Of a stretch of DNA of 64,000 bases, positions 9,202 through 17,687 are shown piece by piece. A model generated the notes under the pieces. It was not told the DNA's origin and made no database searches. It worked only from the letters and a program-made list of their open reading frames with translations. The DNA lies in contig NZ_WBKF01000002.1 in the NCBI RefSeq assembly GCF_008831235.1, positions 310,001-374,000 on the forward strand, in the 5' to 3' direction. Numbering within the stretch: position 1 is the first letter of the stretch; every line of letters starts with the position of its first letter. The DNA comes from Pseudoclavibacter sp. CFCC 11306. GTDB taxonomy: Bacteria; Actinomycetota; Actinomycetes; Actinomycetales; Microbacteriaceae. The position numbers were made by a program, and so were the translations under genes.

Positions 9202-10848
9202 TCAGGCCGGAATCTGCACCGGCAGGTCTTCGGCATCGACGATGCGGTACGAGTAGCCCTGTTCGCTCAGAAAGCGCTGCCGAGACAGCGCGTAGTCCTG
9301 GTCGACAGTGTCAGCCACCACGATCGAATAGAAGATCGAGCGTGAGCCGTCGCTGTTCGGGCGGATGATGCGCCCGAGTCGCTGCGCCTCCTCCTGCCGC
9401 GAGCCGAACGCTCCCGAGATCTGGATCGCGACGCGCGCATCCGGCAGATCGACCGAGAAATTGGCGACTTTCGAGACGATCAGGGCCCGCTGCTCACCGG
9501 TGCGGAACGCAGCGAAGAGCCGTTCTCGCTCCGGGGTCGGCGTCTTGCCCGTGATCAGCGGCAGTCCGGTGCGCTCAGCGACGAGTTCGAGCTGGTCGAG
9601 GTACTGCCCGATGACCAGAGTCTGATCGTCGGCGTGCTCGTCGAGCAGCTCAGACACCGTGTCGAGCTTCGCCTCGGCCAGCGCCGTCGCGTGGTAGCGC
9701 TCGGCATCGGCGAGCATCGCATAGCGTGCCTGCTCGTCTTCAGAGAACTCGACTCGCACTTCGACGCAGTCGGCCGGTGAGATGAATCCCTGTGCCTCTA
9801 TGTCGCGCCAGGGCGCCTCGTAGCGCTTCGGCCCGATCAGTGAGAACACGTCGGACTCTTTGCCGTCTTCGCGCACCAACGTCGCGGTCAGCCCCAGACG
9901 GCGGCGCGCCTGCAGCTCAGCCGTCAGTTTGAAGATGGGCGCCGGCAGCAGGTGCACCTCGTCATAGACGATGAGGCCCCAGTTCTCGGCGTCGAGCAGA
10001 CTGAGGTGGGTGTACTTCTTGCTGCGGCGAGCGGTGAGCATCTGATAGGTGGCGATGGTCACCGGCGCGATGATCTTGGCCTCGCCCGAGTACTCGCCGA
10101 TCTGCTCGTCGGTGAGCAGGGTGCGTCGCAGCAGCTCGTCACGCCACTGGTGCGCCGCGAGCGTGTTCGTCACCAAGATCAGAGTCTTGCGGCTGAGCGC
10201 GGCCATCGCCCCCGCTCCGACGATGGTCTTGCCGGCACCACACGGCAGCACGACGACGCCGGAGCCACCGGCGACGAACGAGTCGACAGCCTGCTGCTGG
10301 TAGGGGCGCAGGTGCCAGTCGTCCTCGTTCAGGTCGATCTCGTACGGGTCTCCGTCGGTGTAGCCGGCATGGTCTTCGGCCGGCCAGCCGATGCGCAGCA
10401 GCTCCTGCTTGAGCTGGCCGCGGGCCCATTCCTGCACGATCCAGGTGCGCTGGTCGACCTGCTCGGTCAGCAGCGCGGCGACGCGCTTGTGATTGGCCAC
10501 GTCGGTCAGCAGGCGGGCATCGTCGGCGGTGAGCACCAGCCGGCCTTCAGCGTCGCGGATGATGTCGAGGCGGCCGTAGCGGTCGATCGCGTCGGTGATG
10601 GTGCGCACGACGGTGTCGGGCACCGCGAACTTCGCATAGGTGTTCAGCGCGCTGATGATCTCGTCGGCGGTGACCCCGGCTGCAGCGGCATTCCAGAGCC
10701 CCATGCGGGTGATGCGATAGGTGTGCACGTGCTCGGGAGCGCGCTCCAGCTCGGCGAAGCCGCCGATCGCCTGCCGTGCGGCGTTGGCGTCGGGATGGTC
10801 GAGTTCGAGCAGCACCGTACGGTCGCTCTGCACGATCAGTGGTCCCAT
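9202..10848 (-). CDS. XPB-type DEAD/DEAH-box DNA repair helicase
   Basis: A 548-aa SF2 helicase homologous to eukaryotic XPB/Rad25, found widely in Actinobacteria. An N-terminal damage-recognition-like region (residues 1-~180) precedes the core. Motif I is PCGAGKT (about residues 202-208), motif II is DEVH, motif III is GLTATLVREDG, and motif VI is EAQRLGRIIRPNSDG. It is an ATP-dependent 3'-5' DNA helicase by family, with a proposed role in repair. Its start overlaps the end of the upstream Helicase_C_3 gene by 13 bases, so the two are co-translated and probably form a functional pair. Length and motifs are complete. Confidence 0.95.
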   Translation of the reverse strand: MGPLIVQSDRTVLLELDHPDANAARQAIGGFAELERAPEHVHTYRITRMGLWNAAAAGVTADEIISALNTYAKFAVPDTVVRTITDAIDRYGRLDIIRDAEGRLVLTADDARLLTDVANHKRVAALLTEQVDQRTWIVQEWARGQLKQELLRIGWPAEDHAGYTDGDPYEIDLNEDDWHLRPYQQQAVDSFVAGGSGVVVLPCGAGKTIVGAGAMAALSRKTLILVTNTLAAHQWRDELLRRTLLTDEQIGEYSGEAKIIAPVTIATYQMLTARRSKKYTHLSLLDAENWGLIVYDEVHLLPAPIFKLTAELQARRRLGLTATLVREDGKESDVFSLIGPKRYEAPWRDIEAQGFISPADCVEVRVEFSEDEQARYAMLADAERYHATALAEAKLDTVSELLDEHADDQTLVIGQYLDQLELVAERTGLPLITGKTPTPERERLFAAFRTGEQRALIVSKVANFSVDLPDARVAIQISGAFGSRQEEAQRLGRIIRPNSDGSRSIFYSIVVADTVDQDYALSRQRFLSEQGYSYRIVDAEDLPVQIPA

Positions 10849-12383
10849 GAGGTCTCCTTCGTGATCGGATGCACTTCGGCGATGGCCTTCAGCGGCAGCG
10901 TGCGCTCGATCTCGGCGCCGGGCTCACGCCCACGCAGGCGCGTCGTCCCCATGCCGATGACTTCGAGTACGACGGTGCGCAGAGCGTCGCCCACGCGCAC
11001 CGTGATCGAGATCGGAGCGTGCTCGCGCAGTGCTGTCTCGAGCAGCAGGCGGATGCGTGCGTCTGGCGAATCGCGGAACTCGCCGACCAGCGCACGTGCT
11101 CGGCTGACCGGGTCGCGGTCGTCGGCGGACTCCATCGTAATGCTCGGTGTGCTGCTCGGAGAGGTGCGGAGCGCAGCACCAGTCGATGCGAATGCGGTGT
11201 CTGACCGACTGCGGCGGACGACGGCTTGGGGCGACTCTGCGAAGGAGCGCAGCAGATACTGCAGTGGCTGGCTCAGATCGCCGCGCAGCAGCGTCTTGAG
11301 AAAGTCGCGGATCTCGCCCACTGACTCCCCATGACCCACTGCCGCGGCGATCGTCTGCTCGCTGATCTGGTAGGTGTGCGTCTCGACGAGTCGCGTCGGC
11401 GTCGCGATCCGTCGCAGCTGCCTGGCGAGCTGCGGCGTGAGCAGCCCGGGCACCAGCAGCTCGAGGTGGTTGTAGAGATAGCCGTACTCGGTCGGAGCGG
11501 GCCACTGCGCAGCCAGGTTCTGCTGGCGTTCGTCGTCGTGGGCGACCCACGCCTCACCGAGATCGGTCAGTCGGCCTGCAGCATCGATGACGGCCAGAAT
11601 TCGCCAGTCGTGAAGCAGGCGCTGCAGCCGGGCGGCGAGGTGCTCGTGTGCCAGCGGCCAGCGCGTGTTCGCCGCGTGGACCAGCCGATCAGACATGGTC
11701 TGTGCAGTCTCGGCACCGTGCAGAACGGCCTGCTCGACGACGGGCGCGAGGTCTTTCGGCACTGTCGCGCCGGCGAGCCTGCGCCAGGCGTCGAGCAGAG
11801 GCAGGTCGAGCCAGCTCTCGGCATCTGCCGCGGCAGAGACGCGGTCGTCATCGGTGCGGAACAGGCCTGCGGTCGTGGCGATCGAGATGAGCGCGCTCAC
11901 CGTGCTGGGCTCGATGTCGAGGATGTGCCCCAGGTCGGTCAGTGCGGAGACCGGCACATGGCCGGTCGCGGTCAGCGGCAGGGAAGAGTTCTCGGCCTGC
12001 AGCACGACGGTCTGCACTGCGACGACGGAGTGCCATGGCGCGGGTGCGTCGAGAGCCGGTATGGCCGACACCTCTGGGCGCGGCAGCTCACGCATCGCAG
12101 CGATGCGGTCTGCGACTCCGGGAAGAGGATGCCCGGCGCCATCAGCCAGCAGCAGTGCGGTGGCCACTTCGCTGGGGGTGTCGACGGCGAGCAGTGCGCG
12201 CAGGTCGTCGGCGGTGAGCACCGCGAGTCGACGGTCGATCGCATCAGGGTGGGCCAGCCGCGAGCTCAGATCGTAGAGATCGGCGATGCGCAGTCTGGGC
12301 AGGTGCGAGAGCGAGACGACGGTGTCGAGATCGGTGTCAGAGAGTGCGACCACGGCATCGGAGTAGGCGATGGTCTGTGACAT
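10836..12383 (-). CDS. Helicase-associated protein (Helicase_C_3 / XPB-Ssl2-like family)
   Basis: A 515-aa protein without ATPase motifs, nearly always found directly upstream of XPB in actinobacteria and annotated as helicase C-terminal family 3. It is mostly helical with repeated Leu/Asp-rich winged-helix-like segments (LSHLPRLRIADLYDLSSRL, and LARQLRRIATPTRLVETHTYQIS). The C-terminal part YSDAV..DATAF corresponds to the XPB-interacting family domain. It overlaps the helicase gene by 13 bases. Function inferred from context: a partner or loader of the helicase; not demonstrated here. Confidence 0.82.
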   Translation of the reverse strand: MSQTIAYSDAVVALSDTDLDTVVSLSHLPRLRIADLYDLSSRLAHPDAIDRRLAVLTADDLRALLAVDTPSEVATALLLADGAGHPLPGVADRIAAMRELPRPEVSAIPALDAPAPWHSVVAVQTVVLQAENSSLPLTATGHVPVSALTDLGHILDIEPSTVSALISIATTAGLFRTDDDRVSAAADAESWLDLPLLDAWRRLAGATVPKDLAPVVEQAVLHGAETAQTMSDRLVHAANTRWPLAHEHLAARLQRLLHDWRILAVIDAAGRLTDLGEAWVAHDDERQQNLAAQWPAPTEYGYLYNHLELLVPGLLTPQLARQLRRIATPTRLVETHTYQISEQTIAAAVGHGESVGEIRDFLKTLLRGDLSQPLQYLLRSFAESPQAVVRRSRSDTAFASTGAALRTSPSSTPSITMESADDRDPVSRARALVGEFRDSPDARIRLLLETALREHAPISITVRVGDALRTVVLEVIGMGTTRLRGREPGAEIERTLPLKAIAEVHPITKETSWDH

Positions 12384-12388
12384 TCACA

Positions 12389-12637
12389 TCACGACTGTTC
12401 GCGACGGCGCTGGCGGATGATGACTGTGGTCAGCACCGCGATGAGCACGATTCCGATGGGGAGACCGATGAGCGGCACGGTCTCGACGATGCGGGCGAAC
12501 GTGCCGAGTTCGCTCTGCCTGGAGAGGAAGAAGATGGTGATCAGCGCACAGACTGAGGAAAGTACGAGGATGCCGATCGTGATCGCTCCGAGCACGTTCA
12601 CCGCTCGCGAACGGCGGGGTGTGTCTTGTTGGATCAT
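12389..12637 (-). CDS. Small two-helix membrane protein
   Basis: An 82-aa protein of unknown function. A basic N-terminus (QDTPRRSR) precedes two hydrophobic segments (about residues 16-37 and 55-73), and it ends in RQRRREQS. ATG 12637 is chosen because TATTCT lies six bases upstream; a much longer frame opening at 13015 runs antisense through the cold-shock gene and is a shadow. It sits five bases upstream of the Helicase_C_3 gene and probably heads that transcript. Confidence 0.6.
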   Translation of the reverse strand: MIQQDTPRRSRAVNVLGAITIGILVLSSVCALITIFFLSRQSELGTFARIVETVPLIGLPIGIVLIAVLTTVIIRQRRREQS

Positions 12638-12643
12638 CCTTAT

Positions 12644-12649
12644 AGAATA
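12644..12649 (-). promoter_or_regulatory. Leaderless -10 element of the small membrane protein / helicase operon
   Basis: TATTCT on the minus strand, six bases before ATG 12637. It is likely to serve the three-gene run 12637-9202. Confidence 0.45.
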
Positions 12650-12728
12650 CTTGTCGTGCGCGATCCGCGCGACGGAGTATCTTGCGCAGATGTCGCGAGA
12701 CCGTGAGTGAACTCGAAAGAGATGTGCG

Positions 12729-13112
12729 ATGCCAACCGGAAAAGTGAAGTTCTTCGACGAGGAGAAAGGGTTCGGCTTCATCACCGCTGATGACGGCCAA
12801 CAGGTCTTTCTGCATACCTCGGCACTGCCCGCCGGGGTGACCTCGCTACACCCGGGAACCCGTCTGGAGTTCGGTGTGGCCGAGGGGAAGCGAGGGGCGC
12901 AGGCGCTCTCGGTTCGCGTGCTGACGGCGCCTCCGAGCGTCGCGAAATCGCGTCGACGTGCGGCCGAAGACATGTCTGTCGTGGTCGAAGACCTGATCAA
13001 GCTGCTCGACGGCATCGGAGGCGGCCTGAAGCACGGCCGTTACCCGTCTGACGCACATGCGCGCAAGGTCGCTGCGGTGCTGCGAAAGGTGGCGGACGAA
13101 CTCGATGTCTGA
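12729..13112 (+). CDS. Cold-shock domain protein with C-terminal extension
   Basis: A 127-aa protein. Residues 1-66 are a cold-shock domain: TGKVKFFDEEKGFGFI includes RNP1, and VFLHTSAL is RNP2; this binds single-stranded RNA/DNA as an RNA chaperone. Classical CspA proteins are ~67 aa. The extra ~60 residues (SRRRAAEDMSVVVEDLIKLLDGIGGGLKHG) form a helical extension seen in related actinobacterial CspB-like proteins. ATG 12729 has AAAGAGA upstream. The stop overlaps the DUF3027 start (ATGTCTGA), so the two are co-translated. Confidence 0.92.
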   Translation: MPTGKVKFFDEEKGFGFITADDGQQVFLHTSALPAGVTSLHPGTRLEFGVAEGKRGAQALSVRVLTAPPSVAKSRRRAAEDMSVVVEDLIKLLDGIGGGLKHGRYPSDAHARKVAAVLRKVADELDV

Positions 13113-13602
13113 CCCGACTGTGTCTGATCCCGCCGAGTTCCTGGCTCAAGAGGCAGCTGCGCGCTCGGCTTTGGCCGAGATCGCACCACGCCGGCAGATC
13201 GGGGCGCTGCTGCGGGCAGACCCCGAACCCGACGAGAACGTGTTCACTCTGCGGTTCGCCTCTGACGTTCCCGGCTACCCGCACTGGGAATGGGCCGCCG
13301 TGCTGGGCCGCGTCGACGCCGAATCGACTCCTACGGTGCTCGAAGTCGGGCTCATGCCCGGCGAGGGCGCGCTCGTTCCGCCCGCCTGGGTGCCGTGGTC
13401 CGAGCGCTTCGCCGAGTACAAGGCGCAGCATGATGACGACTCTGACGACGTCGACAGCCGGGACGACTCCGACATAGATTCGACGGCCGATGCCGAATCG
13501 CAGTCTGACGGTGACGCCGAGTCCGAGGCCGCGGATGAGCCGATGATCGAGGAAACGTCTGAGGCGACGGCTGAGGCCGAGGGATCACCCGCGCAGGAGT
13601 GA
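13105..13602 (+). CDS. DUF3027 family protein with acidic tail
   Basis: A 165-aa protein of an actinobacterial family of unknown function. Family hallmarks are YPHWEWAAVLGRVD and LEVGLMPGEGALVPPAWVPWSERF. The final ~55 residues are almost entirely Asp/Glu/Ser/Ala. ATG 13105 overlaps the cold-shock gene by eight bases. The csp-DUF3027 pairing is conserved in many Micrococcales, which suggests a shared RNA- or stress-related process (inference). Confidence 0.85.
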   Translation: MSDPTVSDPAEFLAQEAAARSALAEIAPRRQIGALLRADPEPDENVFTLRFASDVPGYPHWEWAAVLGRVDAESTPTVLEVGLMPGEGALVPPAWVPWSERFAEYKAQHDDDSDDVDSRDDSDIDSTADAESQSDGDAESEAADEPMIEETSEATAEAEGSPAQE

Positions 13603-13613
13603 CCCCGGCGGCA

Positions 13614-14723
13614 TCACATGCGGTCGAGCACGTAGGTGATCGACTCGATGAGACGCTCCACCTCAGCCGGCTCCACCGCGACGAACGTGCCGATGCGCAG
13701 CTGGTTGCGGCCGAGCTTGCGATAGCCGTTCACGTCGACGATGCCGTTCTCGCGCAGCGCTGCCGTGACGTCGGCGGCGTGGATGCTCTCGTCGAGATCA
13801 ATCGTCGTCACGACCTGTGACCGCACCGCCGGATCGCTGACGAACGGCGTGAGTCGAGTGTCGGCCTCTGCCCAGTCGTAGACGAGCTGTGACGACTGTT
13901 TCGTGCGAGCGTCGGCCCATGCCAGGCCCCCGTTGGCGAGCAGCCACTGCACCTGCTGATCGAGCAGAAAGAGCGTGGCGATCGCCGGAGTGTTGATCGT
14001 CTGATGCTTGCGCGAGTTCGTGATCGCACCCTGCAGCGAGAGGGCGGCAGGGATGAAGCGATCGCCGTCGGCGATGCGCGCAGCACGTTCGATCGCAGCG
14101 GGTGACATCAGCGCGATCCAGAGGCCGCCCTCCGAACCGAGGTTCTTCTGCGGCGAGAAGTAGTAGACGTCGAACTGGGCGGGATCGACGAATGTGCCGC
14201 CTGCCGCGCTGGTGCCGTCGACGACGCTCAACGCGCCCATGTCATCCACTCGGCGAACCGGCAGCTGCACGCCGGTCGACGTCTCGTTATGCGGCCAGGC
14301 ATAGAGATCGATCCCTGGAGTCGGTGCGTTCGCGGTCGCCTCGCCGAATGCCGCCTCACGCAGGTCGGGCGTCTGCAGCCACGGTGCGCTCGCGGCCTTG
14401 GCGAACTTGGCGCTGAACTCGCCGATGACCACATGCTGACTGCGCTGCTCGATGAGTCCGGCGGCTGCGGTGTCCCAGAACACGCTCGCACCGCCGAGGC
14501 CGAGCACGACCTCGTAGCCGTCGGGCAGGCCATAGAGCTCGGTGAGATGCTGCTGCAGGTCGGCGACGAGCTGTTTGACCGGAGCCGCTCTGTGCGAGGT
14601 GCCGATCAGGGCGCGTCCGGCGGTGTTGAGGGCGTCGAGCTGTTCGTCTCGCACGCGGCTCGGGCCAGAGCCGAAGCGGCCGTCTCGGGGAAGCAGTGTC
14701 TGGGGAATCTCGATGGAAGCCAT
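13614..14723 (-). CDS. serC: Phosphoserine aminotransferase
   Basis: PLP enzyme of 369 aa converting 3-phosphohydroxypyruvate plus glutamate to phosphoserine in serine synthesis, and acting in pyridoxine synthesis. It is the actinobacterial/archaeal subtype: DGRFGSGPSRVR near the start, THR-type motif GTSHRAAPVK, and the PLP lysine in SPQKNLGSEGG (Lys193). It ends convergently 11 bases from the DUF3027 gene and starts divergently from dtxR. The start ATG 14723 matches the family N-terminus. Confidence 0.95.
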   Translation of the reverse strand: MASIEIPQTLLPRDGRFGSGPSRVRDEQLDALNTAGRALIGTSHRAAPVKQLVADLQQHLTELYGLPDGYEVVLGLGGASVFWDTAAAGLIEQRSQHVVIGEFSAKFAKAASAPWLQTPDLREAAFGEATANAPTPGIDLYAWPHNETSTGVQLPVRRVDDMGALSVVDGTSAAGGTFVDPAQFDVYYFSPQKNLGSEGGLWIALMSPAAIERAARIADGDRFIPAALSLQGAITNSRKHQTINTPAIATLFLLDQQVQWLLANGGLAWADARTKQSSQLVYDWAEADTRLTPFVSDPAVRSQVVTTIDLDESIHAADVTAALRENGIVDVNGYRKLGRNQLRIGTFVAVEPAEVERLIESITYVLDRM

Positions 14724-14798
14724 GCGTCAATGCTAGCCGTCGACATGGCCGGACATCGGGACGATCGTTGACGGTCGTGCGCTGAGCCGACCGAATAT

Positions 14799-14817
14799 TT
14801 AGGCTAGACTAACTTGG
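14799..14817 (+). promoter_or_regulatory. DtxR/IdeR iron box in front of dtxR
   Basis: TTAGGCTAGACTAACTTGG matches 14 of 19 positions of the DtxR consensus TTAGGTTAGGCTAACCTAA as recalled. It lies between the divergent serC and dtxR genes, 41 bases before the dtxR start, and overlaps a TAGACT -10-like element. It suggests iron-dependent autoregulation. Confidence 0.7.
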
Positions 14818-14858
14818 CGTGACGGCCGTGCGGGCGTCGGCCGAAGGAGGACTGCTCG

Positions 14859-15554
14859 GTGACTGATCTGATTGACACGACAGAGATGTATCTGCGAACC
14901 ATTCTCGAGCTGGAAGAAGAGGGAATCGTGCCGCTTCGTGCGCGGATCTCGGAGCGACTCGGCCATTCGGGGCCCACGGTCTCTCAGACGGTCTCCCGCA
15001 TGGAGCGTGACGGGCTGGTGGTGGTCAGCGGAGACCGTCACCTCGAGCTCACGGCAGAAGGGCGGGCAAAAGCCGTCCGCGTCATGCGCAAGCATCGTCT
15101 TGCCGAACGTCTGCTCTCAGACGTGATCAAGCTGGACTGGGAGCTGGTGCACGACGAGGCCTGCCGCTGGGAACATGTGATGAGCGAAGACGTCGAGCGT
15201 CGTATCATCCCGCTCATCTCGCGGCTGGACGAGAGCCCGTACGGAAACCCGATTCCGGGTCTGGACGAGCTGGACGAACAGAGCAATGTGGAGTTCCTGC
15301 ACGGCGTGGTCGATGTGCACACGCTGGCGCGCACGGCAAAGGGGTCGCTGCAGCGGGCGGTGCGTCGAATGGGTGAGCCTGTGCAGCTCGATCCCGACCT
15401 GCTCAAGCAGTTCCGCGAGGTCGGCATCGTGCCCGGCGCCGAGGTCACGATCCAGGCAGTGGGCGACTACACGCGCGTCAAGGTCGAAGGGCGTGACGAA
15501 GGGCTCGAGCTGGCCCCTGAGATCGCGACGCACATCTTCGTGGACGACCACTGA
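14859..15554 (+). CDS. dtxR: Iron-dependent transcriptional repressor, DtxR/IdeR family
   Basis: A 231-aa metal-responsive repressor. The N-terminal winged helix closely matches diphtheria DtxR (DTTEMYLRTILELEEEG, SGPTVSQTVSRMERDGLVVV). The metal and dimer domain has KHRLAERLL and VHDEACRWEHVMS, which carry the His, Glu and Cys ligands of the iron sites, plus the conserved GNPIPGLDEL. A C-terminal SH3-like domain follows. It is the Fe-type (DtxR/IdeR) rather than the short MntR type. GTG 14859 is chosen because AAGGAGG lies eight bases upstream. An iron box precedes the gene. Confidence 0.95.
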   Translation: MTDLIDTTEMYLRTILELEEEGIVPLRARISERLGHSGPTVSQTVSRMERDGLVVVSGDRHLELTAEGRAKAVRVMRKHRLAERLLSDVIKLDWELVHDEACRWEHVMSEDVERRIIPLISRLDESPYGNPIPGLDELDEQSNVEFLHGVVDVHTLARTAKGSLQRAVRRMGEPVQLDPDLLKQFREVGIVPGAEVTIQAVGDYTRVKVEGRDEGLELAPEIATHIFVDDH

Positions 15555-15611
15555 TCGAGCCGCGATCGACGTGCCCAGTCGAACGCGAGGGTGACATTTC
15601 TCACCGGGGTG

Positions 15612-15617
15612 TATAGG
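15612..15617 (+). promoter_or_regulatory. Candidate -10 element of the M23 peptidase gene
   Basis: TATAGG, with a GTGACA-like -35 about 15 bases upstream, lies between the dtxR stop and the M23 gene. No c-di-AMP (ydaO) riboswitch was recognised in this short leader. Confidence 0.3.
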
Positions 15618-15666
15618 CTTGATGACTGTTCGTGTCAGGCCTATGCAGAGAGGAACCTCCGAACGA

Positions 15667-16752
15667 ATGCAGAGTGAGAAGCGTGTGACCGCAGAACAGC
15701 GCTCCCCTGTCCACGGTCATGCCGCTCGCAAGCCCATGACTCGCCGCGAGATGCGTGCGATCTGGGAAGCCGAAGATCGACAGGTCGCACACTCCAGCCA
15801 GCCTCAGCCTGTTCAGCACCCCCGTGAGGCGAAAGCCGAAGAGCCATCGGTCTCATCCGCTCTCGTCGTGAAGGCGGTCGGCGGCGACGGGCCTTCCCCA
15901 GAGCGCATGCCTCGACGCCAGCAGCTGCCGAGCGGAGCCGTCTTTCGGCGAGGTCGACGTTCGTTCTCCCGCCCTCTGAAGACGGGGCGCGCCCGCAACA
16001 TCACTGCCGTGGCCATTGCCATGGGGCTCAGCTTCACCGCAGCCGTGCCTGCGTATGCCGTGTCGCCCGCTGTGGCGGCGACGAGCAATCTCACGCAGCT
16101 CTCGCCGGCCGAGATCGCCTATCGTGAGGCCGAACTCGTCGATTCCGGCTCACTGCAGTCCGGTGCTCTGCTCGCGTCGTCGGCGAGCTATTCGAACGCA
16201 GACGGCGGCGATTTTCTGACTGCGGAAGAGCGAGCCACGGCTCGGCTGACCAGCGGCAACGTCTGCCAGGTTCAGGCAGGCTCGGTGACGCCCAGTGCTG
16301 CCGGTGTCATTCCGGTGCCGGCGGGCTCGTATACGGTGACGTCTCGCATCGCCGAGCGATGGGGGCGCATGCACAACGGCGTCGATCTTGCCGCGCCGAT
16401 CGGCACCACGGTCGTCGCCGCATGGAGCGGCACGGTCATCGAGGTCGGGTCTGCCGCCGGGAACCCGATGATTCATCTGCGCACCGTCATGCCCGACGGC
16501 ACACAGGTCGATCATTTCTACCTGCACATTCCGCCTGAGTCGGTCAGCGTCTCAGCGGGCCAGCAGGTGACGATGGGACAGCCGATCGCCGTCGTCGGCA
16601 ATGAGGGCCACTCGACCGGGCCTCATCTGCACTTCGAGGTGCACCTCAACGGCGGCAGTAATGTCTGGCCAAGCGGCCCGGGGCAGATCGTCGACGGACT
16701 TGACATGCTGCAGGCCGGAAACGCTGCCTCACTGCCCGGCTGTAAGAGCTGA
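15667..16752 (+). CDS. Membrane-anchored or secreted M23 family peptidase
   Basis: A 361-aa predicted peptidoglycan endopeptidase. It has an unusually long, basic cytoplasmic N-terminus of ~100 residues (TRREMRAIWEAEDRQ), a hydrophobic segment (ITAVAIAMGLSFTAAVPAYA), a linker, then a LytM/M23 domain. The zinc ligands HNGVD and HLHFEVH are both intact, so it should be active. The start is uncertain: ATG 15667 has AGAGGA 12 bases upstream, while ATG 15643 has no such signal. It is followed 37 bases later by the first of two NlpC/P60 hydrolases, forming a cell-wall remodelling cluster. Confidence 0.88.
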   Translation: MQSEKRVTAEQRSPVHGHAARKPMTRREMRAIWEAEDRQVAHSSQPQPVQHPREAKAEEPSVSSALVVKAVGGDGPSPERMPRRQQLPSGAVFRRGRRSFSRPLKTGRARNITAVAIAMGLSFTAAVPAYAVSPAVAATSNLTQLSPAEIAYREAELVDSGSLQSGALLASSASYSNADGGDFLTAEERATARLTSGNVCQVQAGSVTPSAAGVIPVPAGSYTVTSRIAERWGRMHNGVDLAAPIGTTVVAAWSGTVIEVGSAAGNPMIHLRTVMPDGTQVDHFYLHIPPESVSVSAGQQVTMGQPIAVVGNEGHSTGPHLHFEVHLNGGSNVWPSGPGQIVDGLDMLQAGNAASLPGCKS

Positions 16753-16777
16753 CTTTAGATATGGATCGCGAAAGCGT

Positions 16778-16783
16778 TAGGAT
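16778..16783 (+). promoter_or_regulatory. Leaderless -10 element of NlpC/P60 gene 1
   Basis: TAGGAT followed by six bases and ATG 16790; no Shine-Dalgarno sequence. Confidence 0.55.
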
Positions 16784-16789
16784 GTACCA

Positions 16790-17503
16790 ATGCTGACCAG
16801 ACTGAAATCGTCCAAAGTCTCTGGAACTCTCGCAACACTCGCTGTAGCCGGTGGGCTGGTCTTCGCGACTGCGGTTCCCTCTCAGGCGGCAGAAGTCAGT
16901 CTCAGCCAGGAGACGGGCGTCACGGCTCCTGTGCGCGCAGAGATGCAGCGGCAGCAGCTGGCCGTGAGCACCAACAGTCTGGCCCCGGCAGCCTTCGATG
17001 ATCTCGAAGTAGTGGGTACGGTCTCGGCAGACACCCCAGAGCCGGTTGCGGCACCGACCCCAACCGTGGTGCGCACGCCCGGCAGCTCCAGCTCTGTTTC
17101 TGCCGACAAGAGTGCTGCAACGGCATCTGCGTCTGGCCCGGCCCCCGTCCAAGCTGGCCCGGGAGCGACAGTCGTGGCGACCGCCGCCCAGTATCTTGGC
17201 GTTCCCTACGTCTTCGGCGGTACGACGCCCGCAGGCTTCGACTGCTCTGGTCTGGTGCAGTACGTCTTCGCACAGCACGGCATCAGCTTGCCGCGTACAG
17301 ACTCCGCCCAGAAGGCAGCCGGCACCGTCATCGACGAATCCGCTGCACAGCCCGGCGACCTCGTCTGGAAGCCCGGTCACATCGGCATCTACGCCGGCAA
17401 CGGAACGATCATCCACGCACCGCGACCCGGCAAGAACGTCGAGTACATCTCGGTGAGCAACTGGAAGTCCTACATCGGTGGGGCGACGTTCGTGCGCATC
17501 TGA
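16790..17503 (+). CDS. Secreted NlpC/P60 (C40) peptidoglycan hydrolase 1
   Basis: A 237-aa exported protein. The signal peptide (LATLAVAGGLVFATAVPSQA) precedes a ~90-residue Ala/Pro/Ser linker and a C-terminal NlpC/P60 domain. Catalytic Cys152 lies in FDCSGLVQYV, with HIGIY and HAPRPG supplying the two histidines. It cleaves the D-Glu-DAP type stem peptide bond by family. Its leader is closely similar to that of the next NlpC/P60 gene, so the two are likely tandem paralogues. Translation probably starts leaderless at ATG 16790. Confidence 0.93.
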   Translation: MLTRLKSSKVSGTLATLAVAGGLVFATAVPSQAAEVSLSQETGVTAPVRAEMQRQQLAVSTNSLAPAAFDDLEVVGTVSADTPEPVAAPTPTVVRTPGSSSSVSADKSAATASASGPAPVQAGPGATVVATAAQYLGVPYVFGGTTPAGFDCSGLVQYVFAQHGISLPRTDSAQKAAGTVIDESAAQPGDLVWKPGHIGIYAGNGTIIHAPRPGKNVEYISVSNWKSYIGGATFVRI

Positions 17504-17528
17504 CGCGCAAAGGTTTTGTGAAGCGCAG

Positions 17529-17560
17529 GTGAGAGCCGAGTCGAGAGACTCGGCTCTCAC
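17529..17560 (+). terminator. Hairpin between NlpC/P60 gene 1 and tRNA-Arg
   Basis: GTGAGAGCCGAGTC-GAGA-GACTCGGCTCTCAC is a perfect 14-bp stem with a four-base loop. It ends five bases before tRNA-Arg and leaves no room for a separate tRNA promoter downstream of it. Confidence 0.75.
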
Positions 17561-17565
17561 CTTCT

Positions 17566-17638
17566 GCCGCCGTAGCTCAGTGGATAGAGCGACAGTTTCC
17601 TAAACTGTGCGTCGCGAGTTCGATTCTCGCCGGTGGCA
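17566..17638 (+). tRNA. tRNA-Arg (anticodon CCT)
   Basis: A 73-nt cloverleaf: acceptor GCCGCCG with CGGTGGC (one G-T pair), D-arm GCTC/GAGC, anticodon stem ACAGT/ACTGT with loop TTCCTAA, T-arm GCGAG-TTCGATT-CTCGC. Anticodon CCT reads AGG, a rare Arg codon in this genome. The 3' CCA is encoded (through 17641). Confidence 0.96.
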
Positions 17639-17675
17639 CCATCCCGTGGCTCTCGCGAACAGGTGCCAGTCGCGG

Positions 17676-17681
17676 TAAACT
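17676..17681 (+). promoter_or_regulatory. Leaderless -10 element of NlpC/P60 gene 2
   Basis: TAAACT followed by six bases and ATG 17688; no Shine-Dalgarno sequence. Confidence 0.55.
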
Positions 17682-17687
17682 GAACGG

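Noticed and set aside
9952-11334. Long plus-strand open frame (460 aa) over the XPB helicase genes
   Set aside because: It is antisense to two well-supported helicase genes and its translation resembles no family. High GC content creates long shadow frames.
11331-12380. Plus-strand open frame of 349 aa
   Set aside because: Antisense to the Helicase_C_3 gene; shadow of its GC-rich third positions.
15555-15666. Possible c-di-AMP (ydaO) riboswitch before the M23 and NlpC/P60 genes
   Set aside because: The leaders are too short and lack the conserved core, and the NlpC/P60 genes appear leaderless.
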